A stretch of DNA of 64,000 nucleotides, taken from assembly GCA_965217825.1 (NCBI GenBank), contig OZ244571.1, forward strand, positions 3,968,001 through 4,032,000, read 5' to 3'. The position numbers and the translations under genes are program-made. Positions 16,964 to 25,511 of this stretch are shown here, in pieces; position 1 is the first letter of the stretch; every line of letters starts with the position of its first letter. The notes beneath the pieces are model-generated. The model worked only from the letters and a program-made list of their open reading frames with translations. It searched no databases and was not told the DNA's origin. This DNA comes from VXNE01 sp965217825. GTDB taxonomy: Bacteria > Pseudomonadota > Gammaproteobacteria > Pseudomonadales > Azotimanducaceae.

Positions 16964-18304
16964 TTAGCGCACCACCACAAGAATCCGCCTCCCCCCGCGC
17001 TGAACGTACAGTGCCAGCACGTCTTCCTGCTCCCTGACCGTATCGACAAATTCCTCGACGCTGCGCACTTTCCGTCGATTCACGGCGAATACCACGTCCC
17101 CCTCGCGCAGGCCAGATTCCCAAGCCAGACTGCCCGCTTCGGCGCTCTGTACCTCGACACCCTCCAATCCTCGGCCGAACCATGGGTGGTCGCGGCTGAT
17201 CTCCCCGAATTCCACGCCTTCGAGCTTTTCGGACGAGATCCCGCCAGCTACGGAACTGGACCGTAACTGCCCGATGACGGCCTCCTTATCGATGCGACGC
17301 CCATCGCGGACGATACCGATCTGCACTGTTTCGCCAACCCGGGTCAAACCGATTCGGTTACGCAGATCCACGGGGCCTTCTATGGGCTTGTCATCGACGC
17401 TGACGATCACATCTCCGGCCTCTATGCCCGCCGCTTCCGCCGGGGAGTCCTCTTCGACGCGCGATACGAGGGCACCGGTAAGTTCATCGAGATCAAGCGC
17501 TTGCGCTATGCCCGGCGATACTTCTTCGATTCCCACGCCCAAGAGTCCGCGTCTGATCTCGCCGAACTCCAGCAGTTGGTCCACCACCGTTTGCGCCATG
17601 TTCGACGGCACGGCAAAGCCGATGCCGACATTGCCTGCCACCGGCGCAATCAGCGCCGTGTTGATGCCGACCAGGCGTCCGTCCAGATCGACCAGCGCGC
17701 CGCCGGAATTGCCCGGATTGATGGAGGCATCGGTCTGGATAAAGTCCTCATAGGGCCCGCTGCCGGGGTTGAATGTTCTGCCCAGCGCGCTGACGATACC
17801 CAGCGTTACGGTCTGATCCAACTGGAACGGACTACCGATCGCCACCACGAAGTCCCCGATCTCGAGCGCATCGGAATCTCCGAACGGCAGTTCCGACAAG
17901 TTCTCCGCCTCGATCTGCAGTAGCGCGACATCCGTTCCCGGGTCGCTGCCGATGAGTTTCGCTTCCATGCTGCGACGGTCGTGCAGCCGCACCGTGATTC
18001 TCTCGGCGTTTCGAATCACGTGATGGTTGGTGACCACGTAACCCTCACTCGCATCGATGATGACACCGGACCCTGTGCCGGGGGTGGGTTCGACTGGAGA
18101 TCTGTCGGGAACCGGGAACGGGAAGAATTCGAAGACCTGGGGACGACGACTGCGCTGTTGCCCGACAACGGAGATGTTTACCACTGCGGGCGCCGCCTTC
18201 TTCACAGCGGGCGCCGCCGTCATCTTTTCGGCGGCATGACCGAATGCGGCGAACGACAACGCCAAGAGCGTCGGCAATGCTGGACCAAGAAGTGACTTCG
18301 GCAT
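16964..18304 (-). CDS. degQ: DegQ/DegP-type periplasmic serine protease
   Basis: A 446-residue HtrA-family protease-chaperone of envelope quality control. It has a signal peptide (MPKSLLGPALPTLLALSFAA), a trypsin-like domain with His95 (TNHHVI), Asp125 (GTDVALLQ) and Ser200 (NPGNSGGALV), then two PDZ domains (about 255-345 and 355-446). AGGAG precedes the ATG at 18304. A much longer open frame upstream is discarded because it lacks a signal peptide start and any family likeness. DegP, DegQ and MucD cannot be told apart with certainty from sequence alone. Confidence 0.93.
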   Translation of the reverse strand: MPKSLLGPALPTLLALSFAAFGHAAEKMTAAPAVKKAAPAVVNISVVGQQRSRRPQVFEFFPFPVPDRSPVEPTPGTGSGVIIDASEGYVVTNHHVIRNAERITVRLHDRRSMEAKLIGSDPGTDVALLQIEAENLSELPFGDSDALEIGDFVVAIGSPFQLDQTVTLGIVSALGRTFNPGSGPYEDFIQTDASINPGNSGGALVDLDGRLVGINTALIAPVAGNVGIGFAVPSNMAQTVVDQLLEFGEIRRGLLGVGIEEVSPGIAQALDLDELTGALVSRVEEDSPAEAAGIEAGDVIVSVDDKPIEGPVDLRNRIGLTRVGETVQIGIVRDGRRIDKEAVIGQLRSSSVAGGISSEKLEGVEFGEISRDHPWFGRGLEGVEVQSAEAGSLAWESGLREGDVVFAVNRRKVRSVEEFVDTVREQEDVLALYVQRGGRRILVVVR

Positions 18305-18687
18305 ATCGCGTGCTCCTGCGCGGGATAGCCCGACCGAACGCCTTCCCGCAACGTCGTAAGCCCTCGCCGTCACGGCCGGGAAACCGAATTGTAACGCGCT
18401 TTCGCACACCCCATAGCGGCGGCGGGAACGTCCACCGCCGAAGGTTGCCGGCGCGCTCTGACCGGCGCGCGACAAGGCTTGGCATCCGTTGTTGTGACGG
18501 TCCGACCTGGTGTCGTGCCCCGCACCGCCGATGTGGTAACGTCGGCAACTATCGCACCACCCGCTGATTGGAATCCAGGCCGGAGTCCTGTTGCAACGTG
18601 GGGAGCGCAACCCAGGCACAGTTGCGGGACCGCGCGTTTCGGTGCGCCTCCGTTCGCCGGGAAAGTAAGACTGAAGGGGATAAACGC
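18305..18687. other. 383-bp divergent intergenic region, no gene seen
   Basis: It separates the degQ and VOC genes, which point away from each other, and so must hold their promoters. TACAAT on the minus strand at 18388-18393 could be a -10 for degQ, but no good -35 is present. A short direct repeat CCGGCGCGC occurs twice near 18450-18475. No RNA gene or sigmaE-like motif was convincing. Confidence 0.35.
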
Positions 18688-19077
18688 ATGGCATTGACCG
18701 GATTCGATCACTTGGTGATACGTGTTGCTGATTTGGAGAAAGGGATAGAGACCTATCGTGACCGTCTGGGACTCACCCTCGACCGCACCGATCAGACCGA
18801 CGCGCTCGGCGTCAAGCAGGCATTCTTCAACCTGCCCGATGGCGGATTCATCGAAGTCGTTGCGCCAACCGATCCAAACGGCGCCGTGGCCCGGGCTCTG
18901 GAGAGCCGAGGGGAAGGCATCCATACGATCTCGTTCGCAGTGGACGATTTGGCGGCGACATCGGCCGCAATGAAGGAAGGCGGCGCGCAATTGATCGGAG
19001 AAGGCGGACCGCAGGTGTTTGTGCATCCGAAGTCCACCCACGGCGTGTTGTTGCAGCTTACGGCGAAGCACAAGTAA
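18688..19077 (+). CDS. VOC-family protein, methylmalonyl-CoA epimerase-like
   Basis: A 129-residue single VOC/glyoxalase domain made of two beta-alpha-beta-beta-beta halves: FDHLVIRVADLEKGIETYR then GFIEVVAP in the first, and IHTISFAVDDLAAT then HPKSTHGVLLQL in the second. Candidate metal ligands are His8, Glu56, the His of IHTISF and a C-terminal residue. The ending HPKSTHGVLLQL is very like methylmalonyl-CoA epimerase, but mutase genes are not nearby, so I keep the function open. AAGGGG precedes the ATG. A symporter gene follows after 45 bp. Confidence 0.8.
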   Translation: MALTGFDHLVIRVADLEKGIETYRDRLGLTLDRTDQTDALGVKQAFFNLPDGGFIEVVAPTDPNGAVARALESRGEGIHTISFAVDDLAATSAAMKEGGAQLIGEGGPQVFVHPKSTHGVLLQLTAKHK

Positions 19078-19122
19078 CGCGGGAAGGAAGTTCCCTGCGG
19101 CCCCACCCGCAGAGAGACCAGC

Positions 19123-20604
19123 ATGAAAGAAGCGACAGTCATCCTGATTACCTTGATCGCCTACAAGGTCGTGATGATCATCATCGGCCTGTGGGCGGCG
19201 TCGAGAAACCGTAGCGAGGCCGATTTCTTTCTCGGCGGTCGTGGCCTTGGGCCGCTGGTGGCCGGGCTTTCCTATGCGGCGAGCGCCTCCTCGGCCTGGG
19301 TGATCCTCGGTTTCTCCGGATTCGTCTACGCCATCGGCCTCAGCGCCCTGTGGATGGTCCCCGGCGTATGGGCGGCATATGCGGTCGTATGGCTGTACTT
19401 CGGTCGTCGGCTGCGCGAGGAGTCCAGCGATCATCAACAGGTGACGCTGACGGACTTCCTGTTGCAGGACAGCCGCGGCGGCGATCTGCGGCGGATCGCC
19501 ACGCTCGCGGCCGCAGTGCTCGTGCTGTTCTGCTTCATCTTCTACGTCGCGGCGCAACTCGACGCCGCCGGCCACGCGCTGACCGAGAACTTCGCCATCG
19601 CGACGCCGGCCGCAATCGTGATCGGGGCGATCATCGTCGTGTTCTATTCGCTCGTCGGCGGATTCTGGGCGGTGTCGGTCACCGACACCGTGCAGGCGGC
19701 GATCATGATGGTGGTATCGGTGGGCGTGCCATTGGCCGCTCTCGCCGCCGCGGGCGGGCCGACGGAGGTGTGGAACACACTCGCCGCCGCAATGCCCGCC
19801 ACGTACCTGCAGCTCGACGGGGGCCATGCGGGACTGATTCTGCTGGGATTTGCGGTCGGCTTGGTGGGCATGTCGCTGGGCGCATTGGGTCAGCCCCACT
19901 TGCTTGCCCGCCTAATGGCGGTGCGGGGCGAGGCCGAACGCCGGCAAGCCTATGCGATCGTGTTCGGCTGGGGCATCGTCGTGTTCGCCGGAATGGTGAC
20001 ACTGGGCCTGTCGGGACGCGCGCTCGTTCCCGAAATGGGCAATCCAGAGACGTTGTTCTATCGCGCCGCCAGCGACTATCTGCCGATTGTCCTGGCGGGG
20101 ATCGCGACCGCCGCCACCTTGTCGGCGGTCATGTCGACCGTCGACTCGCTACTGCTTTCCGCTGCCGGGGCGGTTGCCCATGACATGGGCATAAATCGCC
20201 GCTTCCCGGGTCACGAAGCGATGGCGTCGCGCGCCGCGATGTTCGCAGTCGCCGCGCTGGCCGTGGTGCTCGCGCTCAGCCTGCCGGACACCATCTTCAA
20301 CCGCGTTCTCTTCGCCTGGTCCGCACTCGGGGCCGCATTCGGACCGATCGTGCTGTTCCGCATCATGGGGCGCACCGTCACCGCAGGTCCCGCGCTCGCA
20401 GCCATGCTGTCAGGTTTCGCAGTGACCGTCCTGTTCTATTCCCTGGGCTCGGCGCCAGTCGGCGACTCCATGATTTCGCAAGCCGCGCACCTGCCGGGTG
20501 ACCCGTTCGAGCGCGTCGCCCCATGGCTGCCCCCGGTCCTCATCCTCTCGTTCTTCGCCAAAAAGGGCACGAAGACAAGCGGCTTGGTGAGAGATGCGAG
20601 GTAA
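19123..20604 (+). CDS. Sodium/solute symporter (SSS family, PutP-like)
   Basis: A 493-residue inner-membrane transporter with about 13 hydrophobic segments, starting with an N-terminal helix and the typical SRNRSEADFFLGGRGLGPLV motif, then FSGFVYAIG and the later SAVMSTVDSLLLSAAGAVAHD motif, which lines the sodium site in this family. It resembles sodium/proline symporters; substrate specificity cannot be read from sequence. It lies just downstream of the VOC gene and ends 5 bp from the remains of an adenosine deaminase gene on the other strand. Confidence 0.92.
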   Translation: MKEATVILITLIAYKVVMIIIGLWAASRNRSEADFFLGGRGLGPLVAGLSYAASASSAWVILGFSGFVYAIGLSALWMVPGVWAAYAVVWLYFGRRLREESSDHQQVTLTDFLLQDSRGGDLRRIATLAAAVLVLFCFIFYVAAQLDAAGHALTENFAIATPAAIVIGAIIVVFYSLVGGFWAVSVTDTVQAAIMMVVSVGVPLAALAAAGGPTEVWNTLAAAMPATYLQLDGGHAGLILLGFAVGLVGMSLGALGQPHLLARLMAVRGEAERRQAYAIVFGWGIVVFAGMVTLGLSGRALVPEMGNPETLFYRAASDYLPIVLAGIATAATLSAVMSTVDSLLLSAAGAVAHDMGINRRFPGHEAMASRAAMFAVAALAVVLALSLPDTIFNRVLFAWSALGAAFGPIVLFRIMGRTVTAGPALAAMLSGFAVTVLFYSLGSAPVGDSMISQAAHLPGDPFERVAPWLPPVLILSFFAKKGTKTSGLVRDAR

Positions 20605-20608
20605 GAAT

Positions 20609-20842
20609 TCAGTTGCCAAAAGCGGCAACAAACGCGTTCCTCGCAAGTGTCGTCAACTCGGCTCGCGTTAGATCAAGCGCTGCTCCGACCCGTGCGAAAT
20701 TGGCGTTGATGTATCCGCCGAAGTAAGCCGGATCGTCCGAGTTCACCGTAACAAGCAAACCGAGGTCCAACATCCGCTTCAGGGGGTGAATGTGAAGCTC
20801 GGCCTTCGGAAGACCTTGAACGAAGTCCGCGTAGTCAACCAT
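20609..20842 (-). pseudogene. Adenosine/adenine deaminase with large in-frame internal deletion
   Basis: The 77-codon frame joins the first residues of an adenosine deaminase (MVDYADFVQGLPKAELHIH) directly to its last part (HPLKRMLDLGLLVTVNSDDP, then AYFGGYINANF). Family members are about 330-350 residues, so roughly 250 residues are missing. The parts lost hold most of the TIM barrel and several metal and catalytic residues. The join falls at a His codon shared by both flanks, fitting deletion between short repeats. The remaining frame is open, but the product cannot be an active deaminase. Confidence 0.85.
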
Positions 20843-20892
20843 GCCAGTCCTTGGCAGATGGCCGGATAGTCGGTTGTCCATCGCCGTCCACG

Positions 20893-21900
20893 CTACTGAT
20901 CCCACAATGACCTGATCGAGGGCTGACGCTGTTCCCAGGCCCGCACGCGGGGAACGGCTGCGTCGAATATGCGCTCGTAGTTACGCCGCTCCACCTTCGC
21001 TCGCGCGTCGGCGCCGAGCTGTTCCCAAAGCGGCTGGTAGACCATGTGCGTCCGGATATAGGCGTCCCAGTCCGACGGCGCCACCGAATCCGTGCCGAAC
21101 AGGAACCGCGTCGGATGCTTCTCGATCAGCGCAGCCCAGGCGGCCAGAGTATCGGCGTCGCGCACGACGTACGTCGCCACTTCGTCCCACGATATGTCGA
21201 GCATCACGTGGTCGTAGCGTGAGTCGGCGAGCATCTCGTCGAGCAGCGCCAGGTGCCGGTCGGTCGGCGTCACGAAACGGCCCAGTCCCGTGTGAGCCCA
21301 GATTACGGACGCACCCGGATGGGCAGCGAGGACCGCAAGCAGATCGTCATAGTGCGCCGGTCGTTCACCTGGCCGCACCCGGGCAACGTCGCAATGCAGG
21401 ATTGCCACGAGGCCGATTTCCGCGACGGTGTCGAGGATCCTGTCCAGCGCGGGATTTCGCAGACTCGCCGTATGGCCCGCGACCTTCGACGACACGAACT
21501 CCTTGTGGATGCTGAACTCCCCGATGCCGGAGAACACGCCCGGGAAGGTGAGTAGAACCCGCCGGATGTGGTCGGCGGCGTACATGTCGGTCGGGTTGAA
21601 GCCGATGATCATCGGGTCTACGCGACGTTTCTGCGCATCGCTTAGCGACAGGTATTCCGACGCGATCATGGCGTCGACGAACGAATAGTAATAGAGCGCC
21701 GCGTCGGAATGCAGGTAGTAGTGGGGCGCGCGATCACCGGAGACGAAGTAGTCCCATTTCTGCTGCAACGGAATACCGAACATCGCCACTCGGCCCACCC
21801 TGTCGCCCACCATGTCGAAGTACTGGCGGGCGGTGATACCCCGTTGCACGTAGTTCGACAGGTGGAAATGGGCATCGTTGAATAGCGGGGCGGGCTCCAC
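20893..21900 (-). CDS. Amidohydrolase-type protein, N-terminus displaced by a frameshift
   Basis: A 335-residue (from GTG 21900) TIM-barrel amidohydrolase-like protein: FNDAHFHLSNYVQRG near the start supplies the HxH metal motif, with ILHCDVAR, IWAHTGLGRF and FLFGTDSVAPSDW later supplying the other typical ligand positions. No ribosome site or good start is seen at 21900. The reading frame continues upstream as an Ala/Pro-rich linker until a TGA at about 22018. A lipoprotein signal lies just upstream in another frame (next entry), so the native protein was probably a lipoprotein. Substrate is unknown. Confidence 0.72.
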   Translation of the reverse strand: MEPAPLFNDAHFHLSNYVQRGITARQYFDMVGDRVGRVAMFGIPLQQKWDYFVSGDRAPHYYLHSDAALYYYSFVDAMIASEYLSLSDAQKRRVDPMIIGFNPTDMYAADHIRRVLLTFPGVFSGIGEFSIHKEFVSSKVAGHTASLRNPALDRILDTVAEIGLVAILHCDVARVRPGERPAHYDDLLAVLAAHPGASVIWAHTGLGRFVTPTDRHLALLDEMLADSRYDHVMLDISWDEVATYVVRDADTLAAWAALIEKHPTRFLFGTDSVAPSDWDAYIRTHMVYQPLWEQLGADARAKVERRNYERIFDAAVPRVRAWEQRQPSIRSLWDQ

Positions 21901-22021
21901 CGCATCGACTTGCGCCGCAGGCGCGGCGGCGGCGGTCGCCGGCAGAGCTGCTCTCGGTGGCGCACCCGGGAAGCAGCAGTCCGAACCAGAGGAAACGCCA
22001 GCTGCGACGAAGACCTTTCAC
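21901..22021 (-). pseudogene. Out-of-frame lipoprotein signal sequence of the amidohydrolase
   Basis: From GTG 22019-22021 one frame reads (M)KGLRRSWRFLWFGLLLPGC, a clear lipoprotein signal with lipobox LLPGC, then becomes Arg-rich nonsense. The amidohydrolase frame takes over with an Ala/Pro-rich linker in the GC-repeat stretch 21920-21945. One base gained or lost there would restore a single gene 20893-22021. Either the gene is recently broken, or the sequence has an error, or translation slips. Confidence 0.6.
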
Positions 22022-22045
22022 CCGACCCAAACCCGCATGTCGGGA

Positions 22046-23104
22046 TCAGCCGGGCACGACCAGGCCACGAACGACGCTGGGCAAATATCGGATCACTGCC
22101 GCGCGGATGGTCGACCACCACACCGCCATCGCCAGGAACAGGCAGCCGATGAGCACCAACGCGATGGCAACACTGTACAATGCGGATAACTCGTTGAAAT
22201 ACCAAGCGACGGCACCTACCAGGTACGCCGTGGCGGCAACCATGATCGCCCTTCTGTTGACGAGCACCGCAACGTACGCGAGACACAGGTAACACCCGAC
22301 GACGGCCGTGGCTTCGAGCCAGTCGGCGGGCAGGAGGCCTGACTGAACCCACCAAAAAATTGGATGCGCGATCGAGGGGGCGGCGATCAGATGGAGCCAG
22401 AAAGCCACGTCCGACTGCAGGGACGCTCGATCCGGGTCGCTCACGTCCCAATACATGGCGAAGGAAAAAGTCCCGATGCCAAGCACGAACAGGACGATGT
22501 TGGCACCCAGCGCGGGGTCATCGAACGGCGAAAACAACACCCACGTGTAGTACAACGTCGCACCGAGGAAGAACACGCCGACCGAGACGGCGATCGGCAC
22601 CCTGTATCGCCACCAGAACAACGCCGCCGCGAGGGCGCCACACAATAGTGCCGACAATGTCCCGAACTTGGCGGAGATGCCCACCATGACCAATCCCCTC
22701 GCACCCGGCGGCCAGTAGTCCGGCCAAAACGCGCGGAACAAACCCGCGGCTGCCGCGATGCTGAACGCCAGAACGTAGAGTATCGACGACAGCGCCAGGC
22801 GCTTGCGCAGCGTGAAGCACTCGCTCAGAGCCACGGCAACCGCCATCACCAGGAGACAGGCGGCGATGACTCCCAGATCGGCGCTGAACCAGATGATTCC
22901 ACTGAACAGCAGCACCGAAGCCAAGGCAACGAACACGTCGTTGAAGCCCTTGAAGAGATGAAATTCTTCTTCGTCGGTGTGCCGCGAACGAGACGCCACG
23001 TAGGTCTGAAACGCATCCGCAGCAGTTTCCGAAACGGCACCGTCGCGCACGGCGTCGCGCAAGTCCTGTTCCGTAAAGGTGGTCGGGGATGAAGTTGATG
23101 CCAT
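22046..23104 (-). CDS. Polytopic membrane protein (DUF2157/DUF4401-like), function unknown
   Basis: A 352-residue integral membrane protein. A cytosolic N-terminal part of about 55 residues (TFTEQDLRDAVRDGAVSETA) is followed by roughly ten hydrophobic segments. The layout, with a charged N-terminus and many short transmembrane helices, resembles DUF2157-type proteins, but this is a layout match rather than a motif match. It is co-oriented with the amidohydrolase downstream and ends 24 bp from that gene's GTG. A MITE-like element sits 8 bp upstream of its ATG and must affect its promoter. Confidence 0.65.
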   Translation of the reverse strand: MASTSSPTTFTEQDLRDAVRDGAVSETAADAFQTYVASRSRHTDEEEFHLFKGFNDVFVALASVLLFSGIIWFSADLGVIAACLLVMAVAVALSECFTLRKRLALSSILYVLAFSIAAAAGLFRAFWPDYWPPGARGLVMVGISAKFGTLSALLCGALAAALFWWRYRVPIAVSVGVFFLGATLYYTWVLFSPFDDPALGANIVLFVLGIGTFSFAMYWDVSDPDRASLQSDVAFWLHLIAAPSIAHPIFWWVQSGLLPADWLEATAVVGCYLCLAYVAVLVNRRAIMVAATAYLVGAVAWYFNELSALYSVAIALVLIGCLFLAMAVWWSTIRAAVIRYLPSVVRGLVVPG

Positions 23105-23112
23105 AGCTGCTA

Positions 23113-23326
23113 GTGTCGTGTCCTGCGGGTTTCTGGTACTTCAGAGTTCGCCATGCGCGTCAATGCAAGGCGTGGTCCGCAGGGAATATCCGGCATATTC
23201 ACAAGGGCCACAACGCAGTTTGCATGCGAGGGGTTTCCCCTCGCGCACCCCGGCTGAAGGCTCCGGCGTGCATGGCGAACTCCCGTGGGGCGCGCTGAAG
23301 TGACATAAACCCGCGGGACACGACAC
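23113..23326. mobile_element. MITE-like element, 214 bp with 32-bp terminal inverted repeats
   Basis: The left end GTGTCGTGTCCTGCGGGTTT (23113-23132, continuing to 23144) matches the complement of the right end 23295-23326 at 27 of 32 positions by my count. The tips GTGTCGTGTCC are identical. The interior has no coding frame of note and contains a copy of the dispersed palindromic repeat (23225-23267). I see no clear target duplication. Short size, long terminal repeats and no gene are the marks of a miniature inverted-repeat transposable element. Confidence 0.7.
23225..23267 (-). repeat. Dispersed palindromic repeat, copy D (inside the MITE)
   Basis: Read on the minus strand it gives GCCGGAGCCTTCAGCCGGGG then the palindrome GCGAGGGG-AAA-CCCCTCGC, almost identical to the copy at 61280-61384 but lacking that copy's 3' half. 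Confidence 0.65.
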
Positions 23327-23560
23327 CAACTCAAGACGGAACGGCCGCGGAGACTATACACCGGTAACTCAACGTAGCCATCCATTGATTCGTTGCCGCT
23401 ATGGGACCTCCCGCAGGTCGGCACCGATCCGGTTTGTGGTGACTCGACGACTGTGCGGTCGTCGGAGGCCAACCCGACGAAAGGCAGCCGGCGGGTCAGC
23501 GTAGCGCCGCCGCAATTTCCTATATGATCATCTGGTGTGTATTGAGCGGACACATCCGTG

Positions 23561-24817
23561 ATGGCTGACGCTGACCTGCTACGCCGGATTCGGCTCGGCG
23601 AGGACTCGGCGTTGGAGTTCAAACGCGTTGAGGCGGCAGCGGGACGCGTTTCAACACCGCGTCGCGGCGACCTGGCGGACCAACTGGCGGCCTTCGCCAA
23701 CGGCCGAGGCGGCTCTCTGATCCTCGGCGTGGACGACAAGACACGCTCGATTCGAGGCATCCCGCTTAACGCACTGGACACCGTGGAGGGCTGGGTCCGG
23801 GAGATATGCAACGACTCCGTCAAACCCGCGCTCGATGCCGACATCCTGAAGTTGGAGTTGGAAGATGCCAACGGCCAGCTCGTACCGGTGCTGCGCATAG
23901 ATGTCCAGCGCAGCTTGTTCGTGCACAAGAGCCCGGGTGGATACTTCCGGAGGATCGGCAGTTCCAAGCGTGAGATGCCCCCGGATGCGCTCGCGCGCCT
24001 GTTCCAAGAGCGCAGTCAAAGCCGGGTCATTCGTTTCGACGAGTCGATCATTTCCCGTACCGAACGAGCAGACCTGGACTACGCACTTACCCAGCGTTTC
24101 TTGCGCGCAGACGTTACCGATGAGTCGTTGGCTCCCGAAATCAACGGTCCCGAGGCCGAGAACGACACTTTGCGCAAGCTTCGAATCATCGCGACCGCAA
24201 CGGACGGGCGCCTGCGGCTGACCTTGGCCGGGACGCTTCTCTGCACCCGAGAACCGCAACAATGGCTCCCCCATGCGTACATTCAGGCCGTCAGTTACGC
24301 CGGCGAGCGGACGGACGCCGACTACCAAGCCGACGCACGTGATATCGGAGGACCCCTGGACCAGCAAGTCGCGGAAGCACTGCACTTCGTGCGGCGCAAC
24401 ATGCTGGTCCGGGCAACCAAGGAGACCGCCCGGCGGGATCGGCCGCAATTCAGCGAACGAGCCGTATTCGAGGCAATCGTCAACGCGGTTGCCCATCGCG
24501 ACTATTCGATTGCCGGCGAACGAGTGCGCCTCCACATGTTCGGCGACCGACTCGAACTTTATGTCCCCGGCGCGTTGGTCAATACCCTTACACCGGACAG
24601 CCTGCACCTGCGGCAGGCGAATCGAAACGAACTCATCGTGTCGCTGCTGGCTCGTTGCGACGCGCCGTCTGGTCTCGGGCGCACACGCCTGATGGACAGG
24701 CGCGGTGACGGCGTGCCTATCATTCGTCGAGAGTGCCAAAAAATGTCGGGAAGGTTGCCGGAGTACAGCTTGATCGACGACAGTGAGTTGCGGTTATTGA
24801 TTTGGACGGCGAAGTAG
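23561..24817 (+). CDS. AlbA_2/Schlafen-type DNA-binding ATPase, first gene of a conflict-type operon
   Basis: A 418-residue protein. The N-terminal AlbA_2 (Schlafen AAA_4) domain spans about 1-150: SALEFKRVEAAAGR, then LAAFANGRGGSLILGVDDK, with GGYFRRIGSSKREMP closing it. The C-terminal part carries a GHKL-like ATPase segment, FEAIVNAVAHRDYSIAGERV and DRLELYVPGAL, as in COG2865 regulators. A GTG three bases upstream of the ATG is equally open. A TATGAT at 23523-23528 could be its -10 but no -35 is evident. The stop is 1 bp before the next gene. Family members act as transcription regulators or RNA/DNA-processing factors; here it may be sensor, regulator or motor of the operon. Confidence 0.88.
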   Translation: MADADLLRRIRLGEDSALEFKRVEAAAGRVSTPRRGDLADQLAAFANGRGGSLILGVDDKTRSIRGIPLNALDTVEGWVREICNDSVKPALDADILKLELEDANGQLVPVLRIDVQRSLFVHKSPGGYFRRIGSSKREMPPDALARLFQERSQSRVIRFDESIISRTERADLDYALTQRFLRADVTDESLAPEINGPEAENDTLRKLRIIATATDGRLRLTLAGTLLCTREPQQWLPHAYIQAVSYAGERTDADYQADARDIGGPLDQQVAEALHFVRRNMLVRATKETARRDRPQFSERAVFEAIVNAVAHRDYSIAGERVRLHMFGDRLELYVPGALVNTLTPDSLHLRQANRNELIVSLLARCDAPSGLGRTRLMDRRGDGVPIIRRECQKMSGRLPEYSLIDDSELRLLIWTAK

Positions 24818-24818
24818 T

Positions 24819-25511
24819 GTGGTAGCCGTCAAGCAAATCGTCTGCCTCGCAAACTCCCGCAAGCTAGCAGGTCGGTGCATCGCGGGCCGCGAATGGACCG
24901 CGGAGACCGGAGGGGGGAAGTGGGTTCGACCCGTAAGCAAGCGGGACAACCAGGAGGTGTCCGAGTACGAGCGCCAATATGAGGATGGGAGCGACCCTCG
25001 AGTCCTCGACATCGTCGAGGTGCCGGTTCTGGAACCAAAGCCCCACAGCTATCAGACCGAGAACTGGTTGCTGGATGACGAGTACTACTGGCAGAAAGTG
25101 GGGAGGTTTTCCCCGCTCGAATTGCCAAAACTCACAGATCCCGTTGAGCCGCTCTGGATCGACGGATGCAGCACCTACAATGGCCGAAACGACAAGATAC
25201 CGCTCGAATCGGCCAGCGAGCTGTTCAGTTCGCTTCGGCTCATTCGGGTCCCACAACTCAAGCTGTCTGTGTTCGCGCCAGGGGAAGCGTTCGGGAATAC
25301 CAAGCGTCGCGTGCAAGGCCAGTTCGACCACGCTGGAAACCGGTATGCATTGTGGGTGACCGACCCAGGATACGAGAAAGCATACCTTGCAAAGCTCAAT
25401 GGCACCTATGCGCATGGGAAGTGCTATTTGACGATAAGCCTTGGGGAATCTTACAAGGGGGACTGCTACAAGTTCATCGCGGCGATCATTGAAGGCGAGA
25501 GCGCGATATGA
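24819..25511 (+). CDS. Putative dual-OB-fold nucleic-acid protein
   Basis: A 230-residue protein starting at GTG 24819, one base after the previous stop. It opens with VKQIVCLANSRKLAGRCIAG and has WVRPVSKRD, then a second half with IRVPQLKLSVFAPGEAFGN and ALWVTDPGYEKAYL, apparently two similar beta-rich halves. From memory this corresponds to the family called dual OB-containing domain, found beside DUF488 genes and predicted to act on nucleic acids; that assignment should be checked by profile search. Its stop overlaps the next start (ATGA, 25508-25511), implying coupled translation with DUF488. Confidence 0.7.
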   Translation: MVAVKQIVCLANSRKLAGRCIAGREWTAETGGGKWVRPVSKRDNQEVSEYERQYEDGSDPRVLDIVEVPVLEPKPHSYQTENWLLDDEYYWQKVGRFSPLELPKLTDPVEPLWIDGCSTYNGRNDKIPLESASELFSSLRLIRVPQLKLSVFAPGEAFGNTKRRVQGQFDHAGNRYALWVTDPGYEKAYLAKLNGTYAHGKCYLTISLGESYKGDCYKFIAAIIEGESAI

